A stretch of DNA of 64,000 nucleotides. Origin: Alphaproteobacteria bacterium. GTDB taxonomy: Bacteria > Pseudomonadota > Alphaproteobacteria > Rhodobacterales > Rhodobacteraceae. The position numbers and the translations under genes were made by a program. The notes under the pieces are model-generated. The model was not told the origin of the DNA. It saw only the letters and a list, made by a program, of their open reading frames with translations, and did no database searches. This document shows positions 25,722 through 33,896 of the stretch, in pieces. Where the stretch lies: assembly GCA_030425395.1 (NCBI GenBank), contig JAUIAS010000003.1, forward strand, positions 107,075 through 171,074, read 5' to 3'. Each line of letters begins with the position of its first letter. The first letter of the stretch is position 1.

Positions 25722-26477
25722 CTAGGGCTGTGATGCGTCTGACAGAGCGGTGACGATGGGCGAGAAATCCGCCGCGCGCAGACTGGCCCCGCCGACGAGC
25801 GCACCATCCACGTTGGAGGTGGCAAAGATTTCTGCCGCGTTGTCGGGTTTGACCGAGCCGCCGTAGAGCAAGGATGTGGCATCTGCAACATCCACGCCGA
25901 AGCGTTCGGTGAGGGCGGCGCGCATTGCGTCGTGTACCTGGGCGATTTGATCGGTGGTGGCGACACGACCGGTTCCAATGGCCCAGACCGGTTCATAGGC
26001 CACAACCAGACCCGCAGGAGCGGCGTCGGGCAACGATCCATTCAGCTGTGTGGTGATGACCTTCAGGGTTTCGCCCGCCTCGCGCTGGGCCAAGGTTTCG
26101 CCGACGCAGACGATGGGCACGAGGCCCGCTGTCACGGCGGCCTCGGTCTTGGCCCGAATGCCGGCATCGGTTTCGCCATGGTCGGCGCGGCGTTCGGAAT
26201 GGCCGAGTATCACATGGGTGGCACCCGCATCGACCAGCATCGGTGCCGACAGATCGCCGGTATGCGCACCTGACGCCGCCGCGTGACAATCCTGCGCGCC
26301 GATGGCGATAGATGATCCCCGTGCCACGTCAGCCGCCGCGGCGATAAGCGTGGCTGGGGGGCAGATCAGCACAGCACAGCCGGGAGCCTTGTGCGCCGCA
26401 ACCAGCGCGCGCAGTTCGTCGAGTTGGGCCGTGGTCCCGTTCATCTTCCAATTGCCCGCCGAAAGCTGCTGTCGCAT
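25722..26477 (-). CDS. tpiA: Triosephosphate isomerase
   Basis: Interconverts dihydroxyacetone phosphate and glyceraldehyde-3-phosphate in glycolysis and gluconeogenesis, cytosolic TIM barrel, 251 residues. Seen: AGNWKMNG with the catalytic Asn and Lys near residue 10, LGHSERR with the catalytic His, [11 protein letters not shown] with the catalytic Glu, and the phosphate-binding YGGSVKPDN and GALVGGASL near the end. The ATG at 26477 is chosen because it gives the canonical N-terminus; an in-frame start at 26513 adds twelve residues not found in the family. Appears monocistronic. Confidence 0.95.
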   Translation of the reverse strand: MRQQLSAGNWKMNGTTAQLDELRALVAAHKAPGCAVLICPPATLIAAAADVARGSSIAIGAQDCHAAASGAHTGDLSAPMLVDAGATHVILGHSERRADHGETDAGIRAKTEAAVTAGLVPIVCVGETLAQREAGETLKVITTQLNGSLPDAAPAGLVVAYEPVWAIGTGRVATTDQIAQVHDAMRAALTERFGVDVADATSLLYGGSVKPDNAAEIFATSNVDGALVGGASLRAADFSPIVTALSDASQP

Positions 26478-26570
26478 GTGCCACCCCTTTTGTTGTTGGT
26501 CCCGTGTTAGCACTGGCCTGTGCGGCGCACAATCTCGGGAATGGCGGGGCGGGGACGGAAGGCGGTTGGC

Positions 26571-26894
26571 CTACAGATAACGCAGCGCCTCGCGGGCGAG
26601 GGCGCAGGCTTCCTCTGGGTCGTCCAGCGCATGTCCGGGCAGGCTCCAGTAGGGCATCGCGGCGCTCTTGCCATCCTTGCGGCTATAGGTCCAGCGTTCA
26701 GCGCCGGCCTCTTCGAGGCGGGCTATGAAATCGCCCGCGCCCTTGATCAGGATGTCCCCATCTGACCGCATCAACGCAAATATGGTGCCATCGCAATAAA
26801 AGGCCACTCCGCCGAACATACGCCGCGTGGTCAGGGGGCCGAGGCCGGAAAACAAATCATGCGCGAAAGCGATCTCTTCGGCGCTGAGCGCCAT
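26571..26894 (-). CDS. TfoX N-terminal-domain protein
   Basis: A 107-residue protein consisting only of the TfoX_N domain: LSGLGPLTTRRMFGGVAFYC-like start (here FSGLGPLTTRRMFGG near residue 15), DGTIFALMRSDGDILIK, and MPYWSLPGHALDD near the end. Many bacteria carry such stand-alone domains with no link to competence, so no function is assigned. Its start codon overlaps the stop of the SufA-like gene (ATGA), which suggests co-translation. The order SufT-like, SufA-like, TfoX-like on the minus strand forms a small operon. Confidence 0.85.
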   Translation of the reverse strand: MALSAEEIAFAHDLFSGLGPLTTRRMFGGVAFYCDGTIFALMRSDGDILIKGAGDFIARLEEAGAERWTYSRKDGKSAAMPYWSLPGHALDDPEEACALAREALRYL

Positions 26895-27283
26895 CAGCCG
26901 GTGCTGTCTTGAGCGGCGGCCGCGCTCAGTTCATCAATGTCCTTGAACTTGATCGACTCGCCGCACCCACATGCATCTGTGACGTTGGGATTGTTGAACT
27001 TGAACCCCGATTCCAAAAGCGAGGTTTCATAGTCGATCTGGGTTCCAAAGAGGAACATCTGTGCCATAGGCGCGATCATCACGCGCGCGCCGTCCTGTTC
27101 GACGACCTCGTCGTTCTGGGTCACTTCTGCGGCATATTCCATGGTGTATTCCATGCCCGCGCAGCCGCCTTTTTTCACGCCGATACGCAGGCCCGCGTGG
27201 CCGTCGGTGTCCATCAGCTTGGTGATTTGCTTTACCGCGCGCGGTGTCAGCGTCACAGCCTGTTTTCCAGGAATTCCGAACAT
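26894..27283 (-). CDS. A-type iron-sulfur cluster carrier (SufA/IscA/ErpA-like)
   Basis: Small carrier passing [2Fe-2S] or [4Fe-4S] clusters to target proteins, 129 residues. Seen: the HesB/IscA cysteine pattern, with GVKKGGCAGMEYTMEY near residue 40 and the C-terminal pair in DACGCGESIKF near residue 104. It lies 27 bases downstream of the SufT-like gene, so it belongs with the SUF assembly machinery; the remaining suf genes are not in this window. The C-terminal extension after the cysteines (about 20 residues, Ala/Asp-rich) is slightly longer than usual. Confidence 0.9.
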   Translation of the reverse strand: MFGIPGKQAVTLTPRAVKQITKLMDTDGHAGLRIGVKKGGCAGMEYTMEYAAEVTQNDEVVEQDGARVMIAPMAQMFLFGTQIDYETSLLESGFKFNNPNVTDACGCGESIKFKDIDELSAAAAQDSTG

Positions 27284-27310
27284 GTGCTCTGTCTCCTTGG
27301 GCTGGGGGCC

Positions 27311-27673
27311 TTACATAAAGCCCAGTTCGAGCCGCGCCTCATCGGACATCATGTCCATACCCCAGGGCGGCTCCCAGGTGAGTTCGACATCGACGTGTTT
27401 GACGCCTGCGACCGGTTCGACCGCATCGGCCAGCCAACCGGGCATTTCGCCAGCCACCGGGCAACCCGGCGCGGTCAGCGTCATGACAATGCGCACCTCG
27501 TTCTCCTGGCTGATCTCGATCGTGTAGATCAGTCCAAGTTCATAGATGTTTACCGGGATTTCAGGGTCATAGACCGTCCGGCACGCGTCCACGATCTGAT
27601 CGTACAGTGGGTGATCAGTAGACGAGGGCGCGATCAACGGTGCGCCTTCAAGCGGTTCGGTGGGCTGGTTCAT
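27311..27673 (-). CDS. sufT: SUF-associated MIP18/DUF59 protein (SufT-like)
   Basis: Auxiliary iron-sulfur maturation factor of 120 residues, MIP18 family. Seen: VYDPEIPVNIYELGLIYTIE near residue 35, with the conserved DPEIPVNIYELGL core, and TLTAPGCPVAGEMPGWL near residue 67 with the conserved cysteine. In related genomes this gene closes the suf operon before a SufA-like gene; here it is followed by the SufA-like gene at 27283. The ATG at 27673 gives a short Pro-rich lead-in before the domain. Confidence 0.88.
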   Translation of the reverse strand: MNQPTEPLEGAPLIAPSSTDHPLYDQIVDACRTVYDPEIPVNIYELGLIYTIEISQENEVRIVMTLTAPGCPVAGEMPGWLADAVEPVAGVKHVDVELTWEPPWGMDMMSDEARLELGFM

Positions 27674-27747
27674 GGGTCCCTCATGTCTTTCCTGACAGAA
27701 GATATAGGGTTTTCATGCCCTGTCGTCCAGTGCGCCGGGTGCGATAT

Positions 27748-29133
27748 CTATTTTCGCGGCTTGCGTGGGGCCGGTTGCGGGCGGACCCGGCGTTCGATAT
27801 CTTCAAACATCAGTCCGACGATATCCTTTTTCGTTGCTTTTTCAATGCCTTCGAACCCGGGTGAGGAGTTCACCTCAAGAACCTTGGGGCCGTCATGGGC
27901 GCGCAGCATGTCAACACCGGCAAGATGCAGGCCAAAGGCCCGCGCAGCCTGAACGGCGGTCTCGCGTTCGGCCTTGGTGATGCGCACCCGTGTCGCCACG
28001 CCGCCCTGATGCAGGTTCGAACGGAAATCGCCTTCGGCACCGGTGCGTTTGATCGCGGCGACGACCTTGCCGCCGATCACAAGGCAGCGGATGTCCTCAC
28101 CGGCGGATTCCTTGACAAAATGCTGCACCAGAAAGTTTGCCCGCAACCCGCGAAAGGCCGAGATCACCGATTCCGCCGCCTTGCGGGTTTCGGCCAGCAC
28201 AACGCCTTTGCCTTGGGTCGATTCCAGCAGTTTCACGATCATCGGCGCGCCACCGACAAGCCCCATGAGGTTTCGGGTGTCCTTGGGCGAGGCGGCAAAG
28301 GCCGTCATTGGCATGCCGATCCGGCGGCTGGCCAGAACCTGATGGGCCTGCAACTTGTCGCGGCTGGCCGAAATGCCTGCCGACCCGTTCACGCAATAGG
28401 TTCCGATGGTTTCGAACTGGCGGATCACCGCCGTTCCATATGGCGTGATTGACGCGCCGATACGGGGGATCACCGCGTCATAACGGGGCAGGCGCTTGCC
28501 GTCATAATGCACCTCGGGTGACACTGCATCTATCGCCATATAGCAGCGTGTGGTGTCGATGACTTCGACGGTGTGACCGTGTGCCTGACCCGTCTCGACG
28601 ATGCGGCGGGTGGAGTAATTGTCTTCACGGCTCAGGACCGCGATGCGCAGGGTGCGGTTGGGCGCGGCGCTGCGCATACGGGGACTGTGATACGCGTCAT
28701 AATCCAGCAGAGGTTGCAGATGACGTTCTGTGGGCGCGATCGAGATATGATCGCTGAGCGCCTGCCGCCCCAGAAGCATCCTGCTCGACATCGAGGCGCG
28801 GTTGGTCAGGGTGATTTCGATGGGCCAGCCCTGGCCACCTACCTCAAGACGGGTTTCAATGACATAGCGCAGTTCGGATTCGCCATTGGACGAGGTTACT
28901 TCGCGCTGGTCTATGACATGGGCCGAGCACGGAATCGCGAGATCTTCGCGTCCGGGAATGGGATGCACCTGAAACCGGACCATGGGGGCAGATGCCGGGC
29001 CAAACGGTTCGATGTCAGAGGCGTGAAGCGCCGAGGTGCGCGCCCCGGTGTCGACTTTGACGCTGATCGCGGGCAAGCCGAGTTCGGGCAAGCTGACCCA
29101 TTCTTCCCAGCCAAAGGTAAGTTGTGTCGTCAT
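27748..29133 (-). CDS. Fused aspartic-protease-like (RimB type) and RimK-type ATP-grasp ligase
   Basis: 461 residues in two parts. Residues about 6-150 form a retropepsin-like domain of the 'ATP-dependent zinc protease' family (PF05618), with the protease motif VKVDTGARTSALHA and LLGRQAL. Residues about 165-450 form a RimK-like ATP-grasp ligase (IPRIGASITPYGTAVIRQFE, then KLLESTQGKGVVLAE, GEDIRCLVIGGKVVAAIKR, and the metal-binding VLEVNSSPGFEGIE). RimK adds glutamates to ribosomal protein S6, and RimB-type proteases are linked to it elsewhere as separate genes. Here writer and presumed eraser or processor are one chain. Target is inferred. The ATG at 29133 is preferred to a TTG one codon earlier. 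Confidence 0.85.
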   Translation of the reverse strand: MTTQLTFGWEEWVSLPELGLPAISVKVDTGARTSALHASDIEPFGPASAPMVRFQVHPIPGREDLAIPCSAHVIDQREVTSSNGESELRYVIETRLEVGGQGWPIEITLTNRASMSSRMLLGRQALSDHISIAPTERHLQPLLDYDAYHSPRMRSAAPNRTLRIAVLSREDNYSTRRIVETGQAHGHTVEVIDTTRCYMAIDAVSPEVHYDGKRLPRYDAVIPRIGASITPYGTAVIRQFETIGTYCVNGSAGISASRDKLQAHQVLASRRIGMPMTAFAASPKDTRNLMGLVGGAPMIVKLLESTQGKGVVLAETRKAAESVISAFRGLRANFLVQHFVKESAGEDIRCLVIGGKVVAAIKRTGAEGDFRSNLHQGGVATRVRITKAERETAVQAARAFGLHLAGVDMLRAHDGPKVLEVNSSPGFEGIEKATKKDIVGLMFEDIERRVRPQPAPRKPRK

Positions 29134-29291
29134 CAAAGCCCCCTGATCCGCCGGAAATCGACCCCTTCAGGCCTAACTGTGCCAGCGCGGCGCTGCAAGG
29201 GATTGGTTGGTGGGCCGGGCTTGGGATTTCCGTGAAGATGCTGAACTTTGCCGGATGAAACGAAGGCAGTGATACCATGTCACGCGCGCGT

Positions 29292-31619
29292 TCAGGCCAC
29301 TTCTTCTACAGCGGCGGGTTGCGTGTCAGTCTCTTGAACCGACCCAAGAGGCAGTCTGAGCACAAATATTGCGCCGCCCTCGGGGTTGGGCTTGTGCGAC
29401 AGTGTCGCGTTTTGTTTGCCGGCCCTCTCTTGGGCCAATGGCAGACCCAACCCGACGCCGCGCGTCTGGGACGTGTTGTGTCCTGAAAGGCGCGTGAAAA
29501 TCTGGAACGCTTGCGTCACCTCGTCCTTGCTCAGGCCCGGTCCCCGATCGTGAACCGAGATTTCGACGCACGGCCTGCCATAGACCTCGACACCGCGCAC
29601 ATGCACTACGACGTCCGCACAGGACTGATTGGGTGTCTTGCCATGGGCCAAGGCGTTGGCCACCAGTTCATTGGTCACGTCTTCGACCATCTGCCGATCG
29701 GATGTGACTGTGTCCGGGGCACCGTCATGCACGATCAGTGGAATGGTCGTTGTCTCGTCAAAACGCGAAGCGGCATTGTCGATGGCGTCTCTCAGGGCAG
29801 GTTGCAACTCAAACGTCGTTACTTCGTGCTTCACGTTTTCCGAGGTGAGCGCGACATAGTTCTCAAGCGCTTCTACCGTGCGCAAAAGATCATCTGTCCC
29901 GCCCTGTGCCAAGTTCAGGAGTTGACGCATCTGCGGGTCCCGGGACGTTTCGCGCAGGATAGACAGGCTGCCCACGATGGCGTTGAGAGGGGTGCGCAAT
30001 TCGTGGCTTGCCAGTTGCAAAAAGGTGGTCCGGGCGGCAAGATTTGCCTCGGCCTCGATACGGGCCGCGTCAACTGCCTCTTGCCAATGGTGCAATTCGG
30101 TGGTGTCGCCCGAGGTGCCGCCCACAACAAGATGACTGCCCCGATACAGCGTTGTCAGCCCGAAACGGAAGACACGTGTTTCGCCGTCGATTTCAAAAGC
30201 GATTTCGCGCGAAACAACTTCTTTGACAGTTTCGCCGCGATCATCGCCGCTGTTTGCGATGACGCTGCGGTGCAACAACGCCTCCTCGACAGCGCCGCTC
30301 AGTTCGGGATCAAGAACTGATATGTCCTGCCCTATCAGCTCTTCTTTGGTCTTGCCGAACTGTGTGCACAGGTTTTCGTTCACTTCCCTGAAACGCCCGG
30401 TCTGATCCAGAATAAAAATGCCGCGTCCCAGACTTTCAAACAGCCACCCGGCTTCGGCTTTGAGATCACGCTGCCGGGCTTCGCGGCGCAGCAGCGTCCC
30501 GATCAGCAGCGCAACAAGCGTCAAGCCCATGCCGATTGCCACCGCCAGAATACGAATCCGGGTCTGCAATTCTTGCCCTTCGGCGGCGTCCTTTTCAGAC
30601 ACAACCCCAAGCCCCAGAAGATCCGAATACTTCCAGACCCCAATGACCTTTTCCCCGCGATAGTCTGTATAGGGCTGCAGGGAGGCTCCGTCTGTCTTGC
30701 TCACGGCTTCACGGGCCGACAGAATCAGCCCGTCGGCGCCCCGGGTCGGATCGAGAAGGGGCTTGTTCAGATAGGTGGTTTCTTCGGGGCAAGCTTGTTC
30801 CGCGTTGTTGGCCTCCTCAAATCGGGACGGGGACACCATCCGACCGGTGGGACCGACCAAATAGGTTTCGGAGGTTTCTCCGACAGCAAAGCCGGACAGC
30901 AGAGGAAACAGCGTTGCCTCTGGCGCGAAGCGCAGCGCAAACACAGCAATCGCCTGTCCGTTGGGGGCACGCACAGGTGTGGCCACAAAAAAGCTCATGT
31001 TCGTCCGGCATGTCACGCCGGGGAGCGGATCCAGCGGAACGTCAGATTTGATCAATGGCGATAGCAGGGTTTCGCCCCGACGCGCCCGTCCGAGAAACCG
31101 GGGCAGGGCGTCCAGCAGGTTACGCGTCCCTGTATTGGCCGTCAGCGAAGATGCCAACGACGTGCCGTCTCGGTCAATCAGGAAATAGCCGTCTATCTCG
31201 CCAACACCCAGGGCCCAGCCGATTGCCTCGCGCAATCGTTTTTGTGCCGGAGCGGCATTCAAGACATCCGGTCGGTAGTCGAGCTCGGACAGCTCTTGCG
31301 CCGCTTGAACGACAAGCGGGTCTGAGGCCAGACGCTGAGTCAAAGCGGTGTTCGAAGCATACCAGTTTTCCACTGCTGACAATGCCACGGTGTTGAACTG
31401 ATCCAACCGGTGCAATGAGTTTTGGAAGAGCATTTGGGGACGAAAGAAAATTACCCCAGCCACAAGCGCCCAGATCAACGCGATCACGATCATGCCGATC
31501 ACCCGCAGTCGCTGCCACGACGACGGTCTTGCCTGTCTGATAAGCCGGGCGATCATGTTGCCACACCCGGCAGCGCTATGTTGTCTGAGGCCGGTTTTTT
31601 GTCGGTCAACGTCATTCAC
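29292..31619 (-). CDS. Membrane sensor histidine kinase with CACHE and PAS domains (orphan)
   Basis: 775 residues: membrane helix about 41-60, a large periplasmic dCACHE-like domain to about 355 (contains SYFL-like ligand segments and cysteines at GVTCRTNMS and EQACPEE), second helix about 358-378, a PAS domain (GIFILDQTGRFREVNENLC), HisKA with ASHELRTPLNAIVGSL (His539) and HATPase_c (NELVANALAHG, DRGPGLS, GVGLGLPLAQ). No response regulator gene is adjacent, so its partner is elsewhere. The neighbouring tgt and RimK genes give no functional clue. A downstream in-frame ATG at 31556 is an alternative start just ahead of the first helix. Confidence 0.85.
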   Translation of the reverse strand: MNDVDRQKTGLRQHSAAGCGNMIARLIRQARPSSWQRLRVIGMIVIALIWALVAGVIFFRPQMLFQNSLHRLDQFNTVALSAVENWYASNTALTQRLASDPLVVQAAQELSELDYRPDVLNAAPAQKRLREAIGWALGVGEIDGYFLIDRDGTSLASSLTANTGTRNLLDALPRFLGRARRGETLLSPLIKSDVPLDPLPGVTCRTNMSFFVATPVRAPNGQAIAVFALRFAPEATLFPLLSGFAVGETSETYLVGPTGRMVSPSRFEEANNAEQACPEETTYLNKPLLDPTRGADGLILSAREAVSKTDGASLQPYTDYRGEKVIGVWKYSDLLGLGVVSEKDAAEGQELQTRIRILAVAIGMGLTLVALLIGTLLRREARQRDLKAEAGWLFESLGRGIFILDQTGRFREVNENLCTQFGKTKEELIGQDISVLDPELSGAVEEALLHRSVIANSGDDRGETVKEVVSREIAFEIDGETRVFRFGLTTLYRGSHLVVGGTSGDTTELHHWQEAVDAARIEAEANLAARTTFLQLASHELRTPLNAIVGSLSILRETSRDPQMRQLLNLAQGGTDDLLRTVEALENYVALTSENVKHEVTTFELQPALRDAIDNAASRFDETTTIPLIVHDGAPDTVTSDRQMVEDVTNELVANALAHGKTPNQSCADVVVHVRGVEVYGRPCVEISVHDRGPGLSKDEVTQAFQIFTRLSGHNTSQTRGVGLGLPLAQERAGKQNATLSHKPNPEGGAIFVLRLPLGSVQETDTQPAAVEEVA

Positions 31620-31880
31620 TCTTTATTCCGCTGAGCGAAGTAGCTCAACCGAGGTCTGCCCGGTGTTATAACGTCTTGATGGGCAAAAGTTTAGAGTGTT
31701 TGGAGTTCTCGAAAGATACCTGAACTTCAAAAGATACGGCCAATTGTTGGGTCATAGTTGTGTTGGCTGAATTCGGATTTCGCAATACGAGTATATTGCC
31801 ACTGCCTGCCGGGGCTTGAGGTGCGGTGGGGCTGTCTGTAAGCCTGCACGCAATCATGCTCTGAGGGGATCGCCGACAGG

Positions 31881-33005
31881 ATGACATTTTCTTTCACGTT
31901 GAACGCCCGCGACGGGCGCGCACGCACCGGGGTGATATCGACGCCGCGCGGTGAAATCCGAACACCGGCGTTCATGCCCGTGGGCACGGCCGCCACCGTG
32001 AAGGCGATGATGCCGGAAAGCGTCCGTGCGACAGGGGCTGATATCCTTCTGGGCAACACCTATCACCTGATGCTGCGCCCGACGGCGGAACGCATCGACC
32101 GTCTGGGGGGGCTGCACCGGTTCATGAACTGGGACCGGCCCATTCTGACCGACAGCGGCGGTTTTCAGGTCATGAGCCTCGCCAGCCTGCGCAAGCTGAC
32201 CGAAGAGGGCGTAACCTTCAAAAGCCACATCGACGGGTCCCGCCACACCCTGACGCCGGAACGGTCGATGGAGATCCAAAAGCTTCTTGGGTCAGACATT
32301 GTGATGTGTTTCGACGAATGTCCCGCCTTGCCTGCGTCGCGTGACCGGATCGCGGACTCCATGCGGCTGTCGATGCGCTGGGCGGCCCGATCGAAAGAAG
32401 CGTTTGGCGACCGTCCCGGCCATGCTTTGTTCGGTATTCAGCAGGGCGGGTTGGAACCCGACCTGCGACAGGAAAGCGCCGAAGCCCTGCGCGAGATCGG
32501 ATTTGACGGCTATGCGCTGGGTGGTCTGGCCGTGGGAGAGGGACAGGAGGCAATGTTCGGCTGCCTTGATCATGCGCCCGAACACTTGCCGCAGGACAAA
32601 CCCCGTTACCTGATGGGTGTGGGCAAGCCTGACGATATTGTGGGCGCAGTGGCGCGCGGCGTGGATATGATGGATTGCGTGCTGCCGTCGCGGTCAGGGC
32701 GCACCGGGCAGGTTTTTACCCGCCTCGGGGTTCTCAACATCAAGAACGCCCGTCATCAGGATGACCCGCGCCCGCTGGACGACACCTGCACCTGCCCGGC
32801 ATGCGCAAACTATTCGCGCGCCTACCTGCATCATGTGTTTCGCAGTCAGGAAATCATCTCTTCTATGCTGCTGACCTGGCATAACCTGCACTATTTTCAG
32901 GATATCATGCAGGGAATGCGCACAGCCATTGCCGAAGGCCGGTTCGAGGCCTGGCAAAAGGATTTTCACGACACGCGCGCGCAGGGCGATATCGACCCGC
33001 TCTGA
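31881..33005 (+). CDS. tgt: Queuine tRNA-ribosyltransferase
   Basis: Exchanges guanine 34 of GUN-anticodon tRNAs (including the tRNA-Asp encoded here) for preQ1 on the way to queuosine, 374 residues. Seen: the TIM-barrel active-site motif [13 protein letters not shown] near residue 90, the second catalytic aspartate in [16 protein letters not shown] near 260, and the zinc site [16 protein letters not shown] near 300. The start ATG at 31881 is close to the conserved N-terminus [12 protein letters not shown] hairpin follows the stop. Confidence 0.95.
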   Translation: MTFSFTLNARDGRARTGVISTPRGEIRTPAFMPVGTAATVKAMMPESVRATGADILLGNTYHLMLRPTAERIDRLGGLHRFMNWDRPILTDSGGFQVMSLASLRKLTEEGVTFKSHIDGSRHTLTPERSMEIQKLLGSDIVMCFDECPALPASRDRIADSMRLSMRWAARSKEAFGDRPGHALFGIQQGGLEPDLRQESAEALREIGFDGYALGGLAVGEGQEAMFGCLDHAPEHLPQDKPRYLMGVGKPDDIVGAVARGVDMMDCVLPSRSGRTGQVFTRLGVLNIKNARHQDDPRPLDDTCTCPACANYSRAYLHHVFRSQEIISSMLLTWHNLHYFQDIMQGMRTAIAEGRFEAWQKDFHDTRAQGDIDPL

Positions 33006-33017
33006 TCCGCGCGGGGC

Positions 33018-33038
33018 AGGGGGGCGTGTCGCCCCCCT
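33018..33038 (+). terminator. Hairpin after tgt
   Basis: A 9-bp perfect stem (AGGGGGGCG / CGCCCCCCT) with a 3-base loop, 13 bases after the tgt stop. The T-tract is short and displaced. Confidence 0.6.
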
Positions 33039-33141
33039 GAGGATTTTGGGTCGTAATACGTAGCCCCGTTCACGTCGGAACGGGTATCCCGCGCAAGGGC
33101 ACACTTCCGTCGCCAGTTTGTGATCTCAGGCGTCAGGAGTG

Positions 33142-33561
33142 TCAGGGGCGCGCGGTTTCGCGAAGATAGAGAATGTTTCCCTTGCCGTCGGAGGTCGTGA
33201 TTTCGACCAGATGCTTGTTGCGGTATTCACCAGCCTGGGTGATGAATTCCACCTCGTAAGAGCTGCGCTTGCCCTTGAACCGGTCGTGGGGGCCACCTTC
33301 GCACGTGGTCACGAATTTCTGAAGCAGCTTGCCGCGCCGTTTGCGTGCCTTGCCGGTATAGGCGATCTGACCGATCTTGCCGCCCTTGCAATACTGCCGG
33401 ATGAAGCTGTGCATTTCTTTGACTGTATAGCCGTCCACAACGGTTGTGCCTTTGACCTCTTGTTTGCCCCGCTCAAGCGAGAAGAAAAACGCCTTGGTTT
33501 CGGCAGCCGCCGGAACGGCAAGAGCGAGGCTGACAAAGCCCGCGGCAAGAAAGGTGCGCAT
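33142..33561 (-). CDS. Small secreted protein of unknown function
   Basis: 139 residues with a clear signal peptide (MRTFLAAGFVSLALAVPAAA, cleavage before ETKAFF). The mature protein is basic, with a KARKRRGKLLQKF segment and two cysteines (QYCKGGK, TTCEGGP) that could form a disulfide in the periplasm. I do not recognise a family. The ATG at 33561 is chosen because AAGGAAC precedes it at good spacing and the signal peptide starts there; the frame is open further upstream but with no secretory character. Lies between the convergent tgt and the divergent lon genes. Confidence 0.75.
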   Translation of the reverse strand: MRTFLAAGFVSLALAVPAAAETKAFFFSLERGKQEVKGTTVVDGYTVKEMHSFIRQYCKGGKIGQIAYTGKARKRRGKLLQKFVTTCEGGPHDRFKGKRSSYEVEFITQAGEYRNKHLVEITTSDGKGNILYLRETARP

Positions 33562-33896
33562 TATGGTATGTTCCTTGCTACGGAAAGCGAGTGGGATCAG
33601 CGGATGATCCGTCGCGATTGTGGCGCGCCCTTTAACAATCTGTATCCCGGAGCGCAACCTGTCCGGGTGTGCTCTGCCACCTATTGGAGCATCGGAAAAG
33701 CGAGGCATTGCAATGGGCCGAATTTGCCGCATTTCCCCCTTGTTCACCCGTGCCGGCACAGGCACAGTGCCTTGCACTCGACCGGGCGCGGTTGAAACGG
33801 GTCCGCTGCCGACCCAGATATACGTTTCTACAAGGGGAGACGGCGTGGCTGCCAAAGCAGGGGCCTGATCGTCTTGCCACAGACAAAGGACAAACA
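33562..33896. promoter_or_regulatory. Spacer upstream of lon
   Basis: 335 bases without a gene I can support. It holds the shared divergent promoter region of the small secreted protein and lon, including a heat-shock-type promoter candidate at 33791-33820. An open frame runs through it into lon but lacks conserved sequence. Confidence 0.6.
33791..33820 (+). promoter_or_regulatory. Sigma-32-type promoter candidate for lon
   Basis: GTTGAA (33791-33796) and CCCAGATA (33813-33820) are separated by 16 bases and lie 77 bases before the lon ATG. They resemble the heat-shock consensus CTTGAA and CCCCATTA, and lon is a classical heat-shock gene. Confidence 0.5.
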
